Shown one piece after another: positions 48,740 through 60,420 of a DNA stretch of 64,000 bases. Source of the stretch: Prosapia bicincta. Taxonomy: Eukaryota > Arthropoda > Insecta > Hemiptera > Cercopidae. The stretch lies in NCBI GenBank assembly GCA_036971475.1, contig JBAIZL010000006.1, positions 768,501 through 832,500 of the forward strand, in the 5' to 3' direction. The notes beneath the pieces were generated by a model. It ran no database searches. It saw only the letters and a list, made by a program, of their open reading frames with translations, and was not told the origin of the DNA. Each line of letters starts with the position of its first letter. Position 1 is the stretch's first letter. A program made the translations under genes and the position numbers.

Positions 48740-49745
48740 TGCTTGTGAGTGAGGGGAAGTTATACATGTATGATTGTGAGTGAGGGGAAGGTATACATGT
48801 GTGCTTGTGGGGGGGGGGAAGTATACATGTGTCTTTATGTGATGGCCTATGTTGATATAGATGCATGCTTTTGTGGGTAGGGATAAAGGTATACTAGTCC
48901 CCTTGTGTGGGATGATAAAGGTGTATATGTGTGCTTATGGGGGGGGGATAAGGGTGTACATGTGTGGGATGATAAAGGTGTATATGTGTGCTTATGGGGG
49001 GGGGGGATAAGGGTGTACATGTGTGGGATGATAAAGGTGTATATGTGTGCTTATGGGGGGGGATAAGGGTATACATGTGTGGGATGATAAAGGTGTATAT
49101 GTGTGCTTATGGGGGGATAAGGGTGTACATGTGTGGGATGATAAAGGTGTATATGTGTGCTTATGGGGGGGATAAGGGTGTACATGTGTGGGATGATAAA
49201 GGTGTATATGTGTGCTTATGGGGGGAATAAGGGTGTACATGTGTGGGATGATAAAGGTGTATATGTGTGCTTATGGGGGGGATAAGGGTGTACATGTGTG
49301 GGATGATAAAGGTGTAAATGTGTGCTTATGGGGGGGGATAAGGGTGTACATGTGTGGGATGATAAAGGTGTATATGTGTGCTTATGGGGGGGGAGTATAA
49401 ACTTATACATGTGTGCTTGTAAGGGAAGGATAACGATATACAAGAGTTCTTGTGTTTGGAGAGATAAAGGTATACATGTATGAGGCACTTGTATGAGGAG
49501 GTGATAATGGTATACATGTGTGTTTGAGGGGGGCTATAAATATATTCATGCGTGTTTGTGTGTGGTGTGGTATAAAGGTAACCATGAGTGCTTGAGTGAT
49601 GAGGGAAAACATATACATAAGTCTTTCGAGGGGGGGTAAGGGTGTACATGTGTGGGAGGGAATATAGTTTTACATGTGTTTGTGGGGGGGGTTATAAAAG
49701 TATACATGCGTAAGTATTGGGGGTGGGGGGAAATGTATATATATA
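48740..49745. repeat. G-rich minisatellite, ~54-bp unit
   Basis: The core array at 48890-49395 repeats GGGTGTACATGTGTGGGATG, then ATAAAGGTGTATATGTGTGC and TTATGGGGGG. The G-run varies from 5 to 10. Diverged units flank it on both sides. Thr/His/Pro and Gly/Val/Tyr-rich open frames are by-products. Confidence 0.92.
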
Positions 49746-49784
49746 GATATATATATATATGTATATATAAATTTGCTTGTGTGT

Positions 49785-50225
49785 GGTGGGAAAATTAAGT
49801 TATACATGAGTGCTTGTGTGTGGTGGGGAGATAAATGTATATATGTGGGCTTGTGTGTTGTGCGGAGAAAAAGTTATACATGAGTGCTTGTGTGTGGTGG
49901 GGAGATAAAGGTACATATGTGTGCGAGTGTGTTGTGGGGAGAAAAAGTTATACATGAGTGCTTGTGTGTGGTGGGGAGATAAAGTTATATATGTGTGCTT
50001 GTGTGTTGTGGGGAGAAAAAGTTATACATGAGTGCTTGTGTGTGGTGGGGAGATAAAGGTATATATGTGTGCTTGTGTGTTGTGGAGAGAAAAAGTTATA
50101 CATGAGTGTTTGTGTGTGGTGGGGAGATAAAGGTATACATGTGTGGTTGTGTGTTGTGGGGAGAAAAAGTTATACATGAGTGCTTGTGTGTTGTGGGGAG
50201 AAAAAGTTATACATGAGTGCTTGTG
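49785..50225. repeat. minisatellite, ~73-bp composite unit
   Basis: Alternates GAGAAAAAGTTATACATGAG..GCTTGTGTGTGGTGG with GAGATAAAGGTATATATGTG..GCTTGTGTGTTGTGG. The two halves are related to each other and to the neighbouring arrays, indicating a common ancestor. Confidence 0.9.
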
Positions 50226-50329
50226 TTTTGAAGATAAAGTTATACATATGTCTGTATTTAGGGAAGATAAAGGCATAAATATGTGGTTGTGTAAGGGTTA
50301 TAAAAGTATATGTTTGTGCTTGTGTAGGG

Positions 50330-52925
50330 GGTGGATATAGATATACATGTGTGCTTGTGTTTGGGGGTGGATATAGATATACATGTGTGCTTGTGTTTGG
50401 GGGTGGATATAGATATACTCGTGTACTTGTGTTTGGGGGTGGATATAGATATACTCGTGTGCTTGTGTTTGGGGGTGGATATAGATATACTCGTGTGCTT
50501 GTGTTTGGGGGTGGATATAGATATACTCGTGTGCTTGTGTTTAGGGGTGGATATAGATATACTCGTGTGCTTGTGTTTGGGGGTGGATATAGATACACTC
50601 GTGTGCTTGTGTTTGGGGGGTGGATATAGATATACTCGTGTGCTTGTGTTTGGGGGGTGGATATAGATATACTCGCGTGCTTGTGTTTGGGGGTGGATAT
50701 AGATATACTCGTGGGCTTGTGTTTGGGGGTGGATATAGATATACTCGCGTGCTTGTGTTTGGGGGTGGATATAGATATACTCGCGTGCTTGTGTTTGGGG
50801 GTGGATATAGATATACTCGCTTGCTTGTGTTTGGGGGTGGATATAGATATACTCGTGTGCTTGTGTTTGGGGGTGGATATAGATATACTCGTGTGCTTGT
50901 GTTTGGGGGTGGATATAGATATACTCGTGTGCTTGTGTTTGGGGGTGGATATAGATATACTCGCGTGCTTGTGTTTGGGGGTGGATATAGATATACTCGC
51001 GTGCTTGTTTGGGGATGGATATAGATATACTCGCGTGCTTGTGTTTGGGGGTGGATATAGATATACTCGTGTGCTTGTGTTTGGGGGTGGATATAGATAT
51101 ACTCGTGTGCTTGTGTTTGGGGGTGGATATAGATATACTCGTGTGCTTGTGTTTGGGGGTGGATATAGATATACTCGTGTGCTTGTGTTTGGGGGTGGAT
51201 ATAGATATACTCGTGTGCTTGTGTTTGGGGGTGGATATAGATATACTCGTGTGCTTGTGTTTGGGGGTGGATATAGATATACTCGTGTGCTTGTGTTTGG
51301 GGGGTGGATATAGATATACTAGCGTGCTTGTGTTTGGGGTGGATATAGATATACTCGTGTGCTTGTGTTTGGGGGTGGATATAGATATACTCGCGTGCTT
51401 GTGTTTGGGGGTGGATATAGATATACTCGCGTGCTTGTGTTTGGGGGTGGATATAGATATACTCGTGTGCTTGTGTTTGGGGGTGGATATAGATATACTC
51501 GTGTGCTTGTGTTTGGGGGTGGATATAGATATACTCGTGTGCTTGTGTTTGGGGGTGGATATAGATATACTCGTGTGCTTGTGTTTGGGGGTGGATATAG
51601 ATATACTCGCGTGCTTGTGTTTGGGGGTGGATATAGATATACTCGCGTGCTTGTGTTTGGGGGTGGATATAGATATACTCGTGTGCTTGTGTTTGGGGGT
51701 GGATATAGATATACTCGTGTGCTTGTGTTTGGGGGTGGATATAGATATACTCGTGTGCTTGTGTTTGGGGGGTGGATATAGATATACTCGCGTGCTTGTG
51801 TTTGGGGGTGGATATAGATATACTCGTGTGGTTGTGTTTGGGGGTGGATATAGATATACTCGCGTGCTTGTGTTTGGGGGTGGATATAGATATACTCGCG
51901 TGCTTGTGTTTGGGGGTGGATATAGATATACTCGTGTGCTTGTGTCTGGGGGTGGATATAGATATACTCGTGTGCTTGTGTTTGGGGGTGGATATAGATA
52001 TACTCGTGTGCTTGTGTTTGGGGGTGGATATAGATATACTCGTGTGCTTGTGTTTGGGGGTGGATATAGATATACTCGCGTGCTTGTGTTTGGGGGTGGA
52101 TATAGATATACTCGCGTGCTTGTGTTTGGGGGTGGATATAGATATACTCGTGTGCTTGTGTTTGGGGGTGGATATAGATATACTCGTGTGCTTGTGTTTG
52201 AGGGTGGATATAGATATACTCGTGTGCTTGTGTTTGGGGGGGTGGATATAGATATACTCGCGTGCTTGTGTTTGGGGGTGGATATAGATATACTCGTGTG
52301 CTTGTGTTTGGGGGTGGATATAGATATACTCGCGTGCTTGTGTTTGGGGGTGGATATAGATATACTCGCGTGCTTGTGTTTGGGGGTGGATATAGATATA
52401 CTCGTGTGCTTGTGTTTGGGGGTGGATATAGATATACTCGTGTGCTTGTGTTTGGGGGTGGATATAGATATACTCGTGTGCTTGTGTTTGGGGGTGGATA
52501 TAGATATACTCGCGTGCTTGTGTTTGGGGGTGGATATAGATATACTCGCGTGCTTGTGTTTGGGGGTGGATATAGATATACTCGTGTGCTTGTGTTTGGG
52601 GGTGGATATAGATATACTCGTGTGCTTGTGTTTGGGGGTGGATATAGATATACTCGTGTGCTTGTGTTTGGGGGTGGATATAGATATACTCGTGTGCTTG
52701 TGTTTGGGGGTGGATATAGATATACTCGTGTGCTTGTGTTTGGGGGTGGATATAGATATACTCGCGTGCTTGTGTTTGGGGGTGGATATAGATATACTCG
52801 TGTGCTTGTGTTTGGGGGTGGATATAGATATACTCGCGTGCTTGTGTTTGGGGGTGGATATAGATATACTCGCGTGCTTGTGTTTGGGGGTGGATATAGA
52901 TATACTCGTGTGCTTGTGTTTTGGG
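50330..52925. repeat. 36-bp minisatellite, ~72 units, with higher-order structure
   Basis: The unit is GGGGGTGGATATAGATATAC then TCGTGTGCTTGTGTTT. Units differ mainly at one base (CTCGTG or CTCGCG) and in G-run length. Because 36 is divisible by 3 and the unit lacks stops, long open frames appear on both strands (up to ~800 residues of a 12-residue repeat). Extra G residues shift the frame repeatedly, which argues against coding. A ~470-bp higher-order period is visible. Confidence 0.95.
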
Positions 52926-53010
52926 GATAAATGTATACATGTGTGCTAAAAGTATACATGATTGCTTGTTTGTGTGAGAGGAGGTATTTGCGATTGTAGA
53001 GCGTGGGTCT

Positions 53011-53047
<37 letters not shown>

Positions 53048-53220
53048 GTTTTTGCTCCAGTTAGAAACATTTTGTCTTCTAAATGTACTTCAAGTTGCAA
53101 GATATAAATAGAATAGTACTTAGCTTAGTAAGAATAATCATATAAAAAATATTTGTACAACTTTTGAGCCCACACATTACTAATAATCGAAATTATGTGT
53201 AGAAATATACACATCTTCTC
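52926..53220. other. array edge with (CT)n tract
   Basis: One decayed minisatellite unit, then (CT)n at 53010-53047, then unassigned sequence. Confidence 0.7.
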
Positions 53221-53350
53221 TCAATACAAATCTTTAATCAGAACATGTTTTCGACAAACTTCGCGATATCATCAATGACTAATCTACACTAATGATAATA
53301 AATTGGCTGCCGAAAACATGTTCTAATTAAGGAATTGTATTGGGAGCAAT
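53215..53350. repeat. foldback with decayed hammerhead-like motifs (family D)
   Basis: Arms end in GAACATGTTTTCG (53240-53252) and CGAAAACATGTTC (about 53313-53325). In each, GAAA is followed by the self-complementary AACAUGUU and a C, the same layout as families A-C. The boxes are changed (UUGAUGA left, CUAAUGA right) and stem II is poor, so these are relics. Confidence 0.6.
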
Positions 53351-53585
53351 TGTGCACTGGTGGATATTTAACCCCACTTGCTGAACTCTAGTTTATAACA
53401 CAAGAGTATTCTACTTCAGTAATACAACCCTCCGTACGGGGTGTCATATTTTCCTTATATTCTGACCAGGAAGTTACAAAACCGAAGTTCCCTTTATAAT
53501 ATTGCTTAAGTAGTCATTCTGGTCTGGTTAGCCACTTTAAAATTACAAATAATTATAATATATATGTTTTATTATTAGACATTGT

Positions 53586-53720
53586 TTGGTGTTCTGAGCT
53601 ACCTTTAGCAAGTGAGCTGGTTGTTTCTGATCCTGGTGTTCTGAGCTACCTTTAGCAAGTGAGCTGGTTGTTTCTGATCCTGGTGTTCTGAGCTACCTTT
53701 AGCAAGTGAGCTGGTTGTAT
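53586..53720. repeat. tandem repeat, 47-bp unit, three copies
   Basis: Units contain GGTGTTCTGAGCTACCTTTA then GCAAGTGAGCTGGTTGT and are nearly identical. Confidence 0.92.
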
Positions 53721-53944
53721 TTTCATTTATACATATAAACAAAACCATTTCTACTTCAATCAGTCGTCAGTTAAGTCAACGCAATACTGTTATCTTAAAT
53801 AACTTTATCGAATTTCAAATATAAAACATTGCTCATAGATAAATCGAAGCATATTCGTCACCTGTGCCACAGATTTATTTAAAGAATTAATTTAGTCCCT
53901 TCTGAAAATTACCTAGACCTACTAGATATGTTACAAATTCAGAA

Positions 53945-54246
53945 AGGATATTTAGATTCCATTGTGTCGAGAGTCATCAGGTCAGTAAGGTGTTTAGATT
54001 CCATCGTGTCGAGAGTCATCAGGTCAGTAAGGTGTTTAGATTCCATCGTGTCGAGAGTTATCAGGCCAGTAGGGTGTTTAGATTCCATTGTGTCGAGAGT
54101 TATCAGGCCAGTAGGGTGTTTAGATTCCATCGTGTCGAGAGTCATCAGGCCAGTAGGGTGTTTAGATTCCATCGTGTCGAGAGTCATCAGGTCAGTAAGG
54201 TGTTTAGATTCCATCGTGTCGAGAGTCATCAGGTCAGTAAGGTGTT
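53945..54246. repeat. tandem repeat, 42-bp unit, seven copies
   Basis: Units read TGTTTAGATTCCATCGTGTC then GAGAGTCATCAGGTCAGTAAGG. They differ mainly at C/T positions and AGTAAGG/AGTAGGG. The divisible-by-3 length gives open frames on both strands, which I do not regard as genes. Confidence 0.92.
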
Positions 54247-54980
54247 TTGGTCAGCAAGAGGCGCCAGTGCGCATGCGCGTTAGGGTGACCGCTCTGAGTG
54301 ACACTTCAGTTGTTCGTGAAAGCAGCAAGTGGTGGATACGTACCTTTCCAAAAATATTTTCCGGTGTTTTGTGTCTTACTTTATATTTTATAGTACACAT
54401 GTGTTTAGTTTCTTTAAGAAATGTTGCATCCGGGTAGTACCCGGGCTCTTTCTCTTGACGTGCATAAATGATTTAAGTCATCTGAAAGTATGTAGTCAGG
54501 CTAGTAGCGTTTCTACTTAGAACTTTCTCTTCCTCCTCCCCCTCGCAAGCGGCCAAACCCCACCCCTCACCTCACATGCCTGCGCTAGGCGATTTTTGTC
54601 AAAGTGATTCAACTGTACAGTTTCCCTACCGCTCGCTCTAGGGCCAAGCAGACCTAAAAGCATGACCTCTTAAGGCTGTGGTACGTATACAAGTTCAAAC
54701 CATCACTCCTAGTTCATCAAGTCCCAGCCTAGCTGTAGAGTTACAGCGTGGAGTGCATTGACCAAGGCGACCTATAAACAAGTCTCGTACACACGAGACT
54801 TGAGCTTATCAAGTTGCGATCCCTTTACAACTTGTTTGTTACTCGTTCTGATAAAGTCTTAACACGCTTCGTGAACTCAGTTTAATTCTAAATATGTTGT
54901 ATTTGCTTAGCAACGGTTTAACAATCGTTTTAGTACGTAGAGCCTATATAACTTTACATGAACTCACTCACAATTATAAT
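54247..54980. other. unassigned, comparatively GC-rich segment
   Basis: Contains CpG-bearing sequence (GCGCATGCGCGTTAGGG near 54270) and pyrimidine-rich patches. It could hold a promoter or a non-coding exon, but I find no reading frame or motif to support one. Confidence 0.35.
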
Positions 54981-54984
54981 TATT

Positions 54985-55175
54985 TTCATACGCGTTTCAA
55001 TGACATGTCATCATTATCTGTGGTACTATTTGATTATTCGTAGGTAAGGCTGTGTAGTAAGATCAGTGATGATGATAGCATAAGTAATTGAAACGCGTTT
55101 GAAAAGTGTTTATAATTGTGAGTGCGTGTAATGTTATTTGTTTATTCACAAGGCAGCTCGAATATTACTTATAAG
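54985..55175. repeat. PLE-type foldback (family C), decayed
   Basis: TTTTCATACGCGTTTCAATG (left) and TTGAAACGCGTTTGAAAAG (right) are inverted. Both keep GAAA followed by the self-complementary ACGCGU. The boxes are changed (CAGAUAA and GUGAUGA). The right end TTCACAAGGCAGCTCGAATA matches the copy at 30.1 kb. Confidence 0.65.
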
Positions 55176-56640
55176 TACGGTTTAGTATAGTTCTATAAAT
55201 GTATAATGAAGAAAATCTATGTATACAATTTATTAATAATATTTAAACCATATTCGTAATTAAAATATTTTAAGAAATAGTAACTTAAATGAAATATTTT
55301 ATTTTAATAATTTTTTTTATTGTGGTATAAGTAAGAGAGAGAGAGAGGAAGAGAGGAAATATTGGTAATTGTATTTGTTTTAAACTGAGCCTCGAGAGCA
55401 ATTATATTATTGAATATAAATTTTGTTAATTAAATTTATTATATAACGTTTTTATCTATCCCTTTAGCTCTTGACTTGAGGACCTGTGCCTTATAGCTAC
55501 TTAATACTTGACATAAAATGAATTGAAAACTCTGTTACACATAATCCCATAATTATGTTATAAATTAAACAATTTGCGTCATTTGAAAGCAACTTTGCAA
55601 AAAAATATCACGATATGCTCTAACAAAATATATTATTATCATTTTGATCGATTTATTATTACATTATAAAATTTTAATTGTGTTATTAATTTTCCCTCAT
55701 TAGTACAACTTATTCAGTTATGTAGTGGTAAGTGTTCACGTGTTTAATACAAAACAATTCAGGATTTACTAGGATTCTAGAAACATTAAAATAATAAGTT
55801 CTGATGTCACAACACTGCACTAAAGTCACAACCACGCACTGTTACGGTCACTTTCGTTCCTTGGAAACATGAAACCGGTAACGGAATGGCGGAACTGGAT
55901 TTCACCCAGCTGGACTGTGTAACATTGGCAACAATGCATCGCATATCAACATGACCTTGACTTGCTTAAAAACTTTCTTCTCTCTAGACAGCTTGTGTTT
56001 ATAAGAATTGCTTGGAAAATAAAGTAAATTATAATTTTCTCAGACAAACTTGAAATATTAATCAATAGAAATTTACTACAGATCAGGCCTGAGTTATATA
56101 CGAAAGGTCTTCTAGTTTTCCATTTCAGATTTCTATAAAATTATTCAAAAATTACAAAATGTTGAGTAAAAAAAACATTGACACGGCTAGTTTTTTTCTA
56201 AAGTACAACAAATGATATATATATCACTTTCACTATATGTATTTAAATAAGAATCTTACGTTGTATTTATGCGAGTAAACTTTCAAAGATTGGTAGTATC
56301 TTCATTGTCGAGCATCGACTGAACGGGACGTTGTAGTAGTTAACTCGCATGAATACAAAAATTACAAAGCCAGAATCATACACATGTAATATACACATAT
56401 ATTTTGTGTGTGCATGTATATATACACGCACAATAAACAGTACTGGTACAATTGCAAGACTTTATTTTATTTCATTTACGAGTTTTCTCTGCAGCAGTTT
56501 GTACCATCTTAGCAAAAACTAATCTAAAATGAAATGCATCAACACGAATACGTCGGGACAGCTAATGTAGAAGGAAATTACATGTGATTCAGTTTCAGTA
56601 CTGTTTATTTATCCTTATACTATATATATATATATATATG
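55176..56640. other. no gene recognised
   Basis: AT-rich, apart from a patch at 55850-55960 with higher GC (ATGAAACCGGTAACGGAATG). No splice-supported exon. A (GA)n run lies at about 55332-55356, and a small TATA/TGTG patch at 56396-56430. Confidence 0.45.
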
Positions 56641-56654
56641 TTTGTGTGTGTAAG

Positions 56655-56714
<60 letters not shown>
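56624..56714. repeat. (AT)n then (GT)n microsatellite
   Basis: A short TA run at 56622-56639 is followed by GT repeats to 56714. Confidence 0.9.
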
Positions 56715-56715
<1 letters not shown>

Positions 56716-56764
56716 AGTAACAGTTATTATGTGTAGAAATATGTGTCAAAAACCTTCTACAAGT

Positions 56765-57000
56765 CGACAATTTCTCGACACGTGTTGGGGCTCCATTTTA
56801 GTGCATTTTTGCGTCACCACGAAAACTTGTCGACACGTGAAAGGACCCTATTTTATTTCGTTTTAGCGTAACAGCACGGACTTCTTGACACTTGAAGGTG
56901 CTCCGTTCTGGTTCATTTTAGCACGATTCTTTACACGTGAAGGGAGCCCATTTCGGTACCTATTTACGTCACTGCATGGGCCAACTATCAAGTGTTTCTT
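56765..57000. repeat. degenerate tandem repeat, ~60-bp unit, four copies
   Basis: Each copy carries CGACACGTG or a variant, then a GGAGCYC-like stretch, CATTTTAG and CGTCAC/CGTAAC. Starts are near 56773, 56830, 56888 and 56932. Confidence 0.65.
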
Positions 57001-57089
57001 CCTAATTGTTTTTATATCCTGCATTAGCATAATTATTATCTTTTGAAAACCATCCTGTCCTAATCGAATATTTGTAGTAATATTGTATT

Positions 57090-57090
<1 letters not shown>

Positions 57091-57146
<56 letters not shown>

Positions 57147-57268
57147 CAATATGTACTCTTGTGTATTAATAAAGAACTAAGTCTTAATACAAATACAAGA
57201 ATTAAAATTGAATTTACAATTCAAAGCTTTTGTTGGCTAACAGTACCAACATCATCAGGAATATTGTT

Positions 57269-57350
<82 letters not shown>
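57091..57350. repeat. (AT)n tracts flanking a single family A motif
   Basis: (AT)n at 57093-57144 and 57275-57350. Between them, the minus strand (57273-57219) has AUUC, CUGAUGA, U, GUUGG/CCAAC, then AAAAGCUUUGAAU. The G of GAAA is lost, so this hammerhead-like copy is inactive by inspection. Confidence 0.75.
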
Positions 57351-57352
<2 letters not shown>

Positions 57353-58225
57353 GTTTATTGTATTGTAGTGTTTTGTTTTACAACACTTTATCTTACAAAC
57401 TGTCGTGTATGGTGAATAATATGGTTAATTTTTATCAGAGCTTTTCCTCAAGCTCTGATAAGAAAATAAAGTGTTATAACTTCAAGATAGTTTTCCTCAA
57501 AAACGGGTTGACAGTAAACAGAGCTGTTAAACATGTGTGTACAAAGTCTGTAAGAGATTTCAATTCACGTCGTTTGCCGATGGCCATGTATTGAGAAATA
57601 AAATATGACGAAGGGTGATTTGCAAGCTACGACGAATATGCACGGGGAAATCTAACAGAAGATGGAGCTCCAACAAACTTTCAAAGGAGTATATTGATCG
57701 CAAATACAGAACTGTAAATCGTGAAATAGAACTTTAATGTTTCGTTTTAATACAGTTAGTGTTCCTTGCAAGTTTTAATGATTTTCCAAATAAATCAAAT
57801 TAAATGTGATTGTTTCAAAACTAAATTTGCATTAAGTAGCCTACGCTATTCTTTAGATTTAAAAATCATTTAAATTAGGAACAAATTCAACTCATTACTT
57901 TTCCCACTTGTATCTAATTTTAAGTGTTGTGGTGGCGTTAAATAAATTTTTTAATTACAAAATGTTTGCCTTGGTATTATATAACCAATTTTATAACCAT
58001 AAACTTCACACTGGATACAGAACGAAATCAACTTCTTAGACCTAACCATAACAATGGTGAATAAACCAGTAAGTGGTGGTTTTTTTGCCAATTTAAGACA
58101 AAAAGTTTAATAACCATTTTGCCATAGTCCTACCGCAACATCCAAATAAATCTTCCCCCAGCTACCAAACCCCTCAGCAAGAAAATATATTTCGCTACTG
58201 TAATAAATAAACATAAAACCAAATC
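57351..58225. other. no gene recognised
   Basis: Contains a small inverted repeat (GAGCTTTTCCTCAAGCTC near 57438) and otherwise unassigned AT-rich sequence. Confidence 0.45.
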
Positions 58226-58227
58226 AA

Positions 58228-58655
58228 TTAACAGCCTTTCACAGTACCTATTAAGTTCAGCCTTTCACAGTGCCTATCTAGTTCAGCCTTTCACAGTACC
58301 TATGAAGTTCGGCCTTTCACAGTAGGCCTACCTATGAAGTTCAGCCTTTCACAGTACCTATGAAGTTCAACCTTTCACAGTAGGCCTACCTATGAAGTTC
58401 AGCCTTTCACAGTACCTATGAAGTTCAGCCTTTCACAGTGCCTGTCTAGTTCAGCCTTTCACAGTACCTATGAAGTTCGGCCCTTCGCAGTAGGCCTACC
58501 TATGAAGTTCAGCCTTTCACAGTACCTATGAAGTTTAGCCTTTCACAGTACCTATGAAGTTCGGCCTTTCACAGTAGGCCTACCTATGAAGTTCAGCCTT
58601 TCACTGTACCTATGAAGTTCAGCCTTTCACAGTACCTATGAAGTTCGGCCTTTCA
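58228..58655. repeat. minisatellite, 26-33-bp unit
   Basis: Units read CCTATGAAGTTCAGCCTTTC then ACAGTA, with an optional GGCCTAC insertion that makes the longer form. About 14 units with C/T and CTATGA/CTATCT variants. Confidence 0.9.
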
Positions 58656-59455
58656 ACGTTTAAAACAACAAAACGCGACAATAAACATAAAGGCCTAAGG
58701 ATAAAACGGCATTGTCTTCTCAGCTTGGATCCTCTTGTTAGAACAACAATTAGAAGCATATGCAAATGGCGGTAAAGGCGTGTATTAAGTACAATGGAAT
58801 AACCTGCCAGATATAATCTCACTTAGAGCACAGATTTCCTATCGAACTAAAACGCATTTGTGTCGTCGGAACACCAATCAAGCAAGAGCACGCGTGGCAA
58901 ATTACCTGAATAAATCAATTAAGTTCCTGGAATTTGAATTGCTCCAATACTCCTCCAATTCTACCCGGTACGATGTAGCTGGGCTCAGAAATTTAACCAG
59001 AGCTGGAAAATCAAGGGTTACCTCCACCTGAATATCCAAATAAACTAAAAACTTTAATGGTTTTTAAGTACAGACAAGAAAGCACGGACTGTTCGAACGA
59101 TCACGTGTGTAGAATTATCAACCTTTTGTTTTTCGTTAAAAAGTGTTTGAGCATGTTCTACCTGGAATTCTCAAAGGGATACACCCTCTTAACCTAGTTA
59201 CTGACTTCACCCTGGCAACCATTACTCACAAACATCTGGCTAGTGAAGGGTAACAAAAAGTGCACTGAATTCTGGCAACTACATGGAAGCGTGTAATGCA
59301 CACTTAGGGGTACTTAGACAGAGTCCTGGACAAATGATTTATTTTTGACGTTTTTTATTGTCGTAAATCGTTAGGTATTTTATAAATGCAAGATGGTTCC
59401 GGATTCGCATCGAGGGGGAGGTTTGGGGTTAGCTCCACAGAAGGTTTATATATAT
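58656..59455. other. no gene recognised
   Basis: Mixed composition. No open frame longer than chance and no recognisable motif. Confidence 0.45.
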
Positions 59456-59489
59456 ACATAGGCCTATAGCTTACATTATTGTAATTTTC

Positions 59490-59575
59490 ATTCCTGATGA
59501 TGTTGGTACTGTTTGCCAACGAAAAGCTTTGGATATAAATTCATAAATATTCTTGTATTTGAATAACCTATGTTG

Positions 59576-59634
<59 letters not shown>
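59490..59634 (+). ncRNA. hammerhead ribozyme-like motif, intact core (family A), beside (AT)n
   Basis: Stem I AUUC, CUGAUGA (59494-59500), U, stem II GUUGG/CCAAC, GAAA (59521-59524), self-complementary AAGCUU (59524-59529), U, then GGAU, which can pair with AUUC through one G-U. The tail ATTCTTGTATTTGAATAACC follows at about 59549, then (AT)n at 59580-59632. Single orientation, no foldback partner. Confidence 0.62.
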
Positions 59635-59636
<2 letters not shown>

Positions 59637-59859
59637 TATCAATTTAGGTTTAAATTTGAAAGCCTTTATTTATTATATTTAATTAATAATAATTAATAAA
59701 ACTGTACTTAGTTGAATTGCACTTGGTGGATTCTCAGCGTTCCCGTACGCTCCATCGCGGTCCAATTTATTTTCAACATAACGGAGGAACTTCTTAATTA
59801 TCCTTCCTTCTCCGGCTCCCAGGGTTAGATTTCTTCTCCATTCCCAACTTTCTGCCATC

Positions 59860-60420
59860 TCCCCGTACTTCATCTCTCACCTGTTTCAGCTTAAGAAACT
59901 TTTTTCTCTCGCCGGGTCCCCGGACGTCTGCCCTCTCCAACTCCCAGAACTTCTCCTCTCTCACCGGCTCAGACTTCTCCCCTCTCTATCTTCTAGAACT
60001 TCTTCTCTCATCGGTTCCGCGGTCTTCTCCCCTTTCCGTCTTCTAGAACCTCTCCTCCTCTCTCTCCGGCTCCCCAGACTTGCTCCAAGAACTTCTTCTC
60101 TCACCGGATCCACGGTCTTCTGCTCTTTCCGTCTTCCCGAACTTCTCCTCTCTCACCGGCTCCTCAGACTTATCCCCTCTCCAGCTCCTAGAACTTCTTC
60201 TCTCACCGGCTCCACGGTTTTCTCCCCTTTCCGTCTCCCAGAGCCTCTCCTCTCTCACCGGCTCCACGGTTTTCTCCCCTTTCCTTCTCCCAGAGCCTAT
60301 CCTCTCTCACCGTCTCTCCAGACGTCTGCCCTCTCCAGCTCCAGAAACCTATTTCTTTCCCCGGACTTCTGCCCTCTCCAGGTCCCCGAACTTAACTCCT
60401 CGATTCCTTCATGTTCCCCC
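59860..60420. repeat. pyrimidine-rich minisatellite, ~55-bp unit
   Basis: About ten diverged units of CTTCTCTCACCGGCTCCACG then GTTTTCTCCCCTTTCCGTCT. The plus strand is almost purine-free over long stretches. A Leu/Ser/Pro-rich open frame at 60080-60475 spans the array and is not a convincing gene. Confidence 0.88.

Noticed and set aside
50330..50700. G-quadruplex cluster
   Set aside because: G-runs are separated by ~31 bases, too far for standard intramolecular quadruplexes.
50330..52925. CRISPR-like array
   Set aside because: Adjacent 36-bp units have no unique spacers; this is a eukaryotic minisatellite.
50541..53100. Very long open frames (about 600-800 residues) on both strands across the 36-bp array
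   Set aside because: The unit length is a multiple of three and lacks stops, so all phases stay open. G-run changes switch frames several times, and there is no start context or splice evidence.
53928..54437. Protein with repeated LDSIVSRVIR
   Set aside because: A 42-bp tandem repeat read in frame; it is open on both strands and ends soon after the array.
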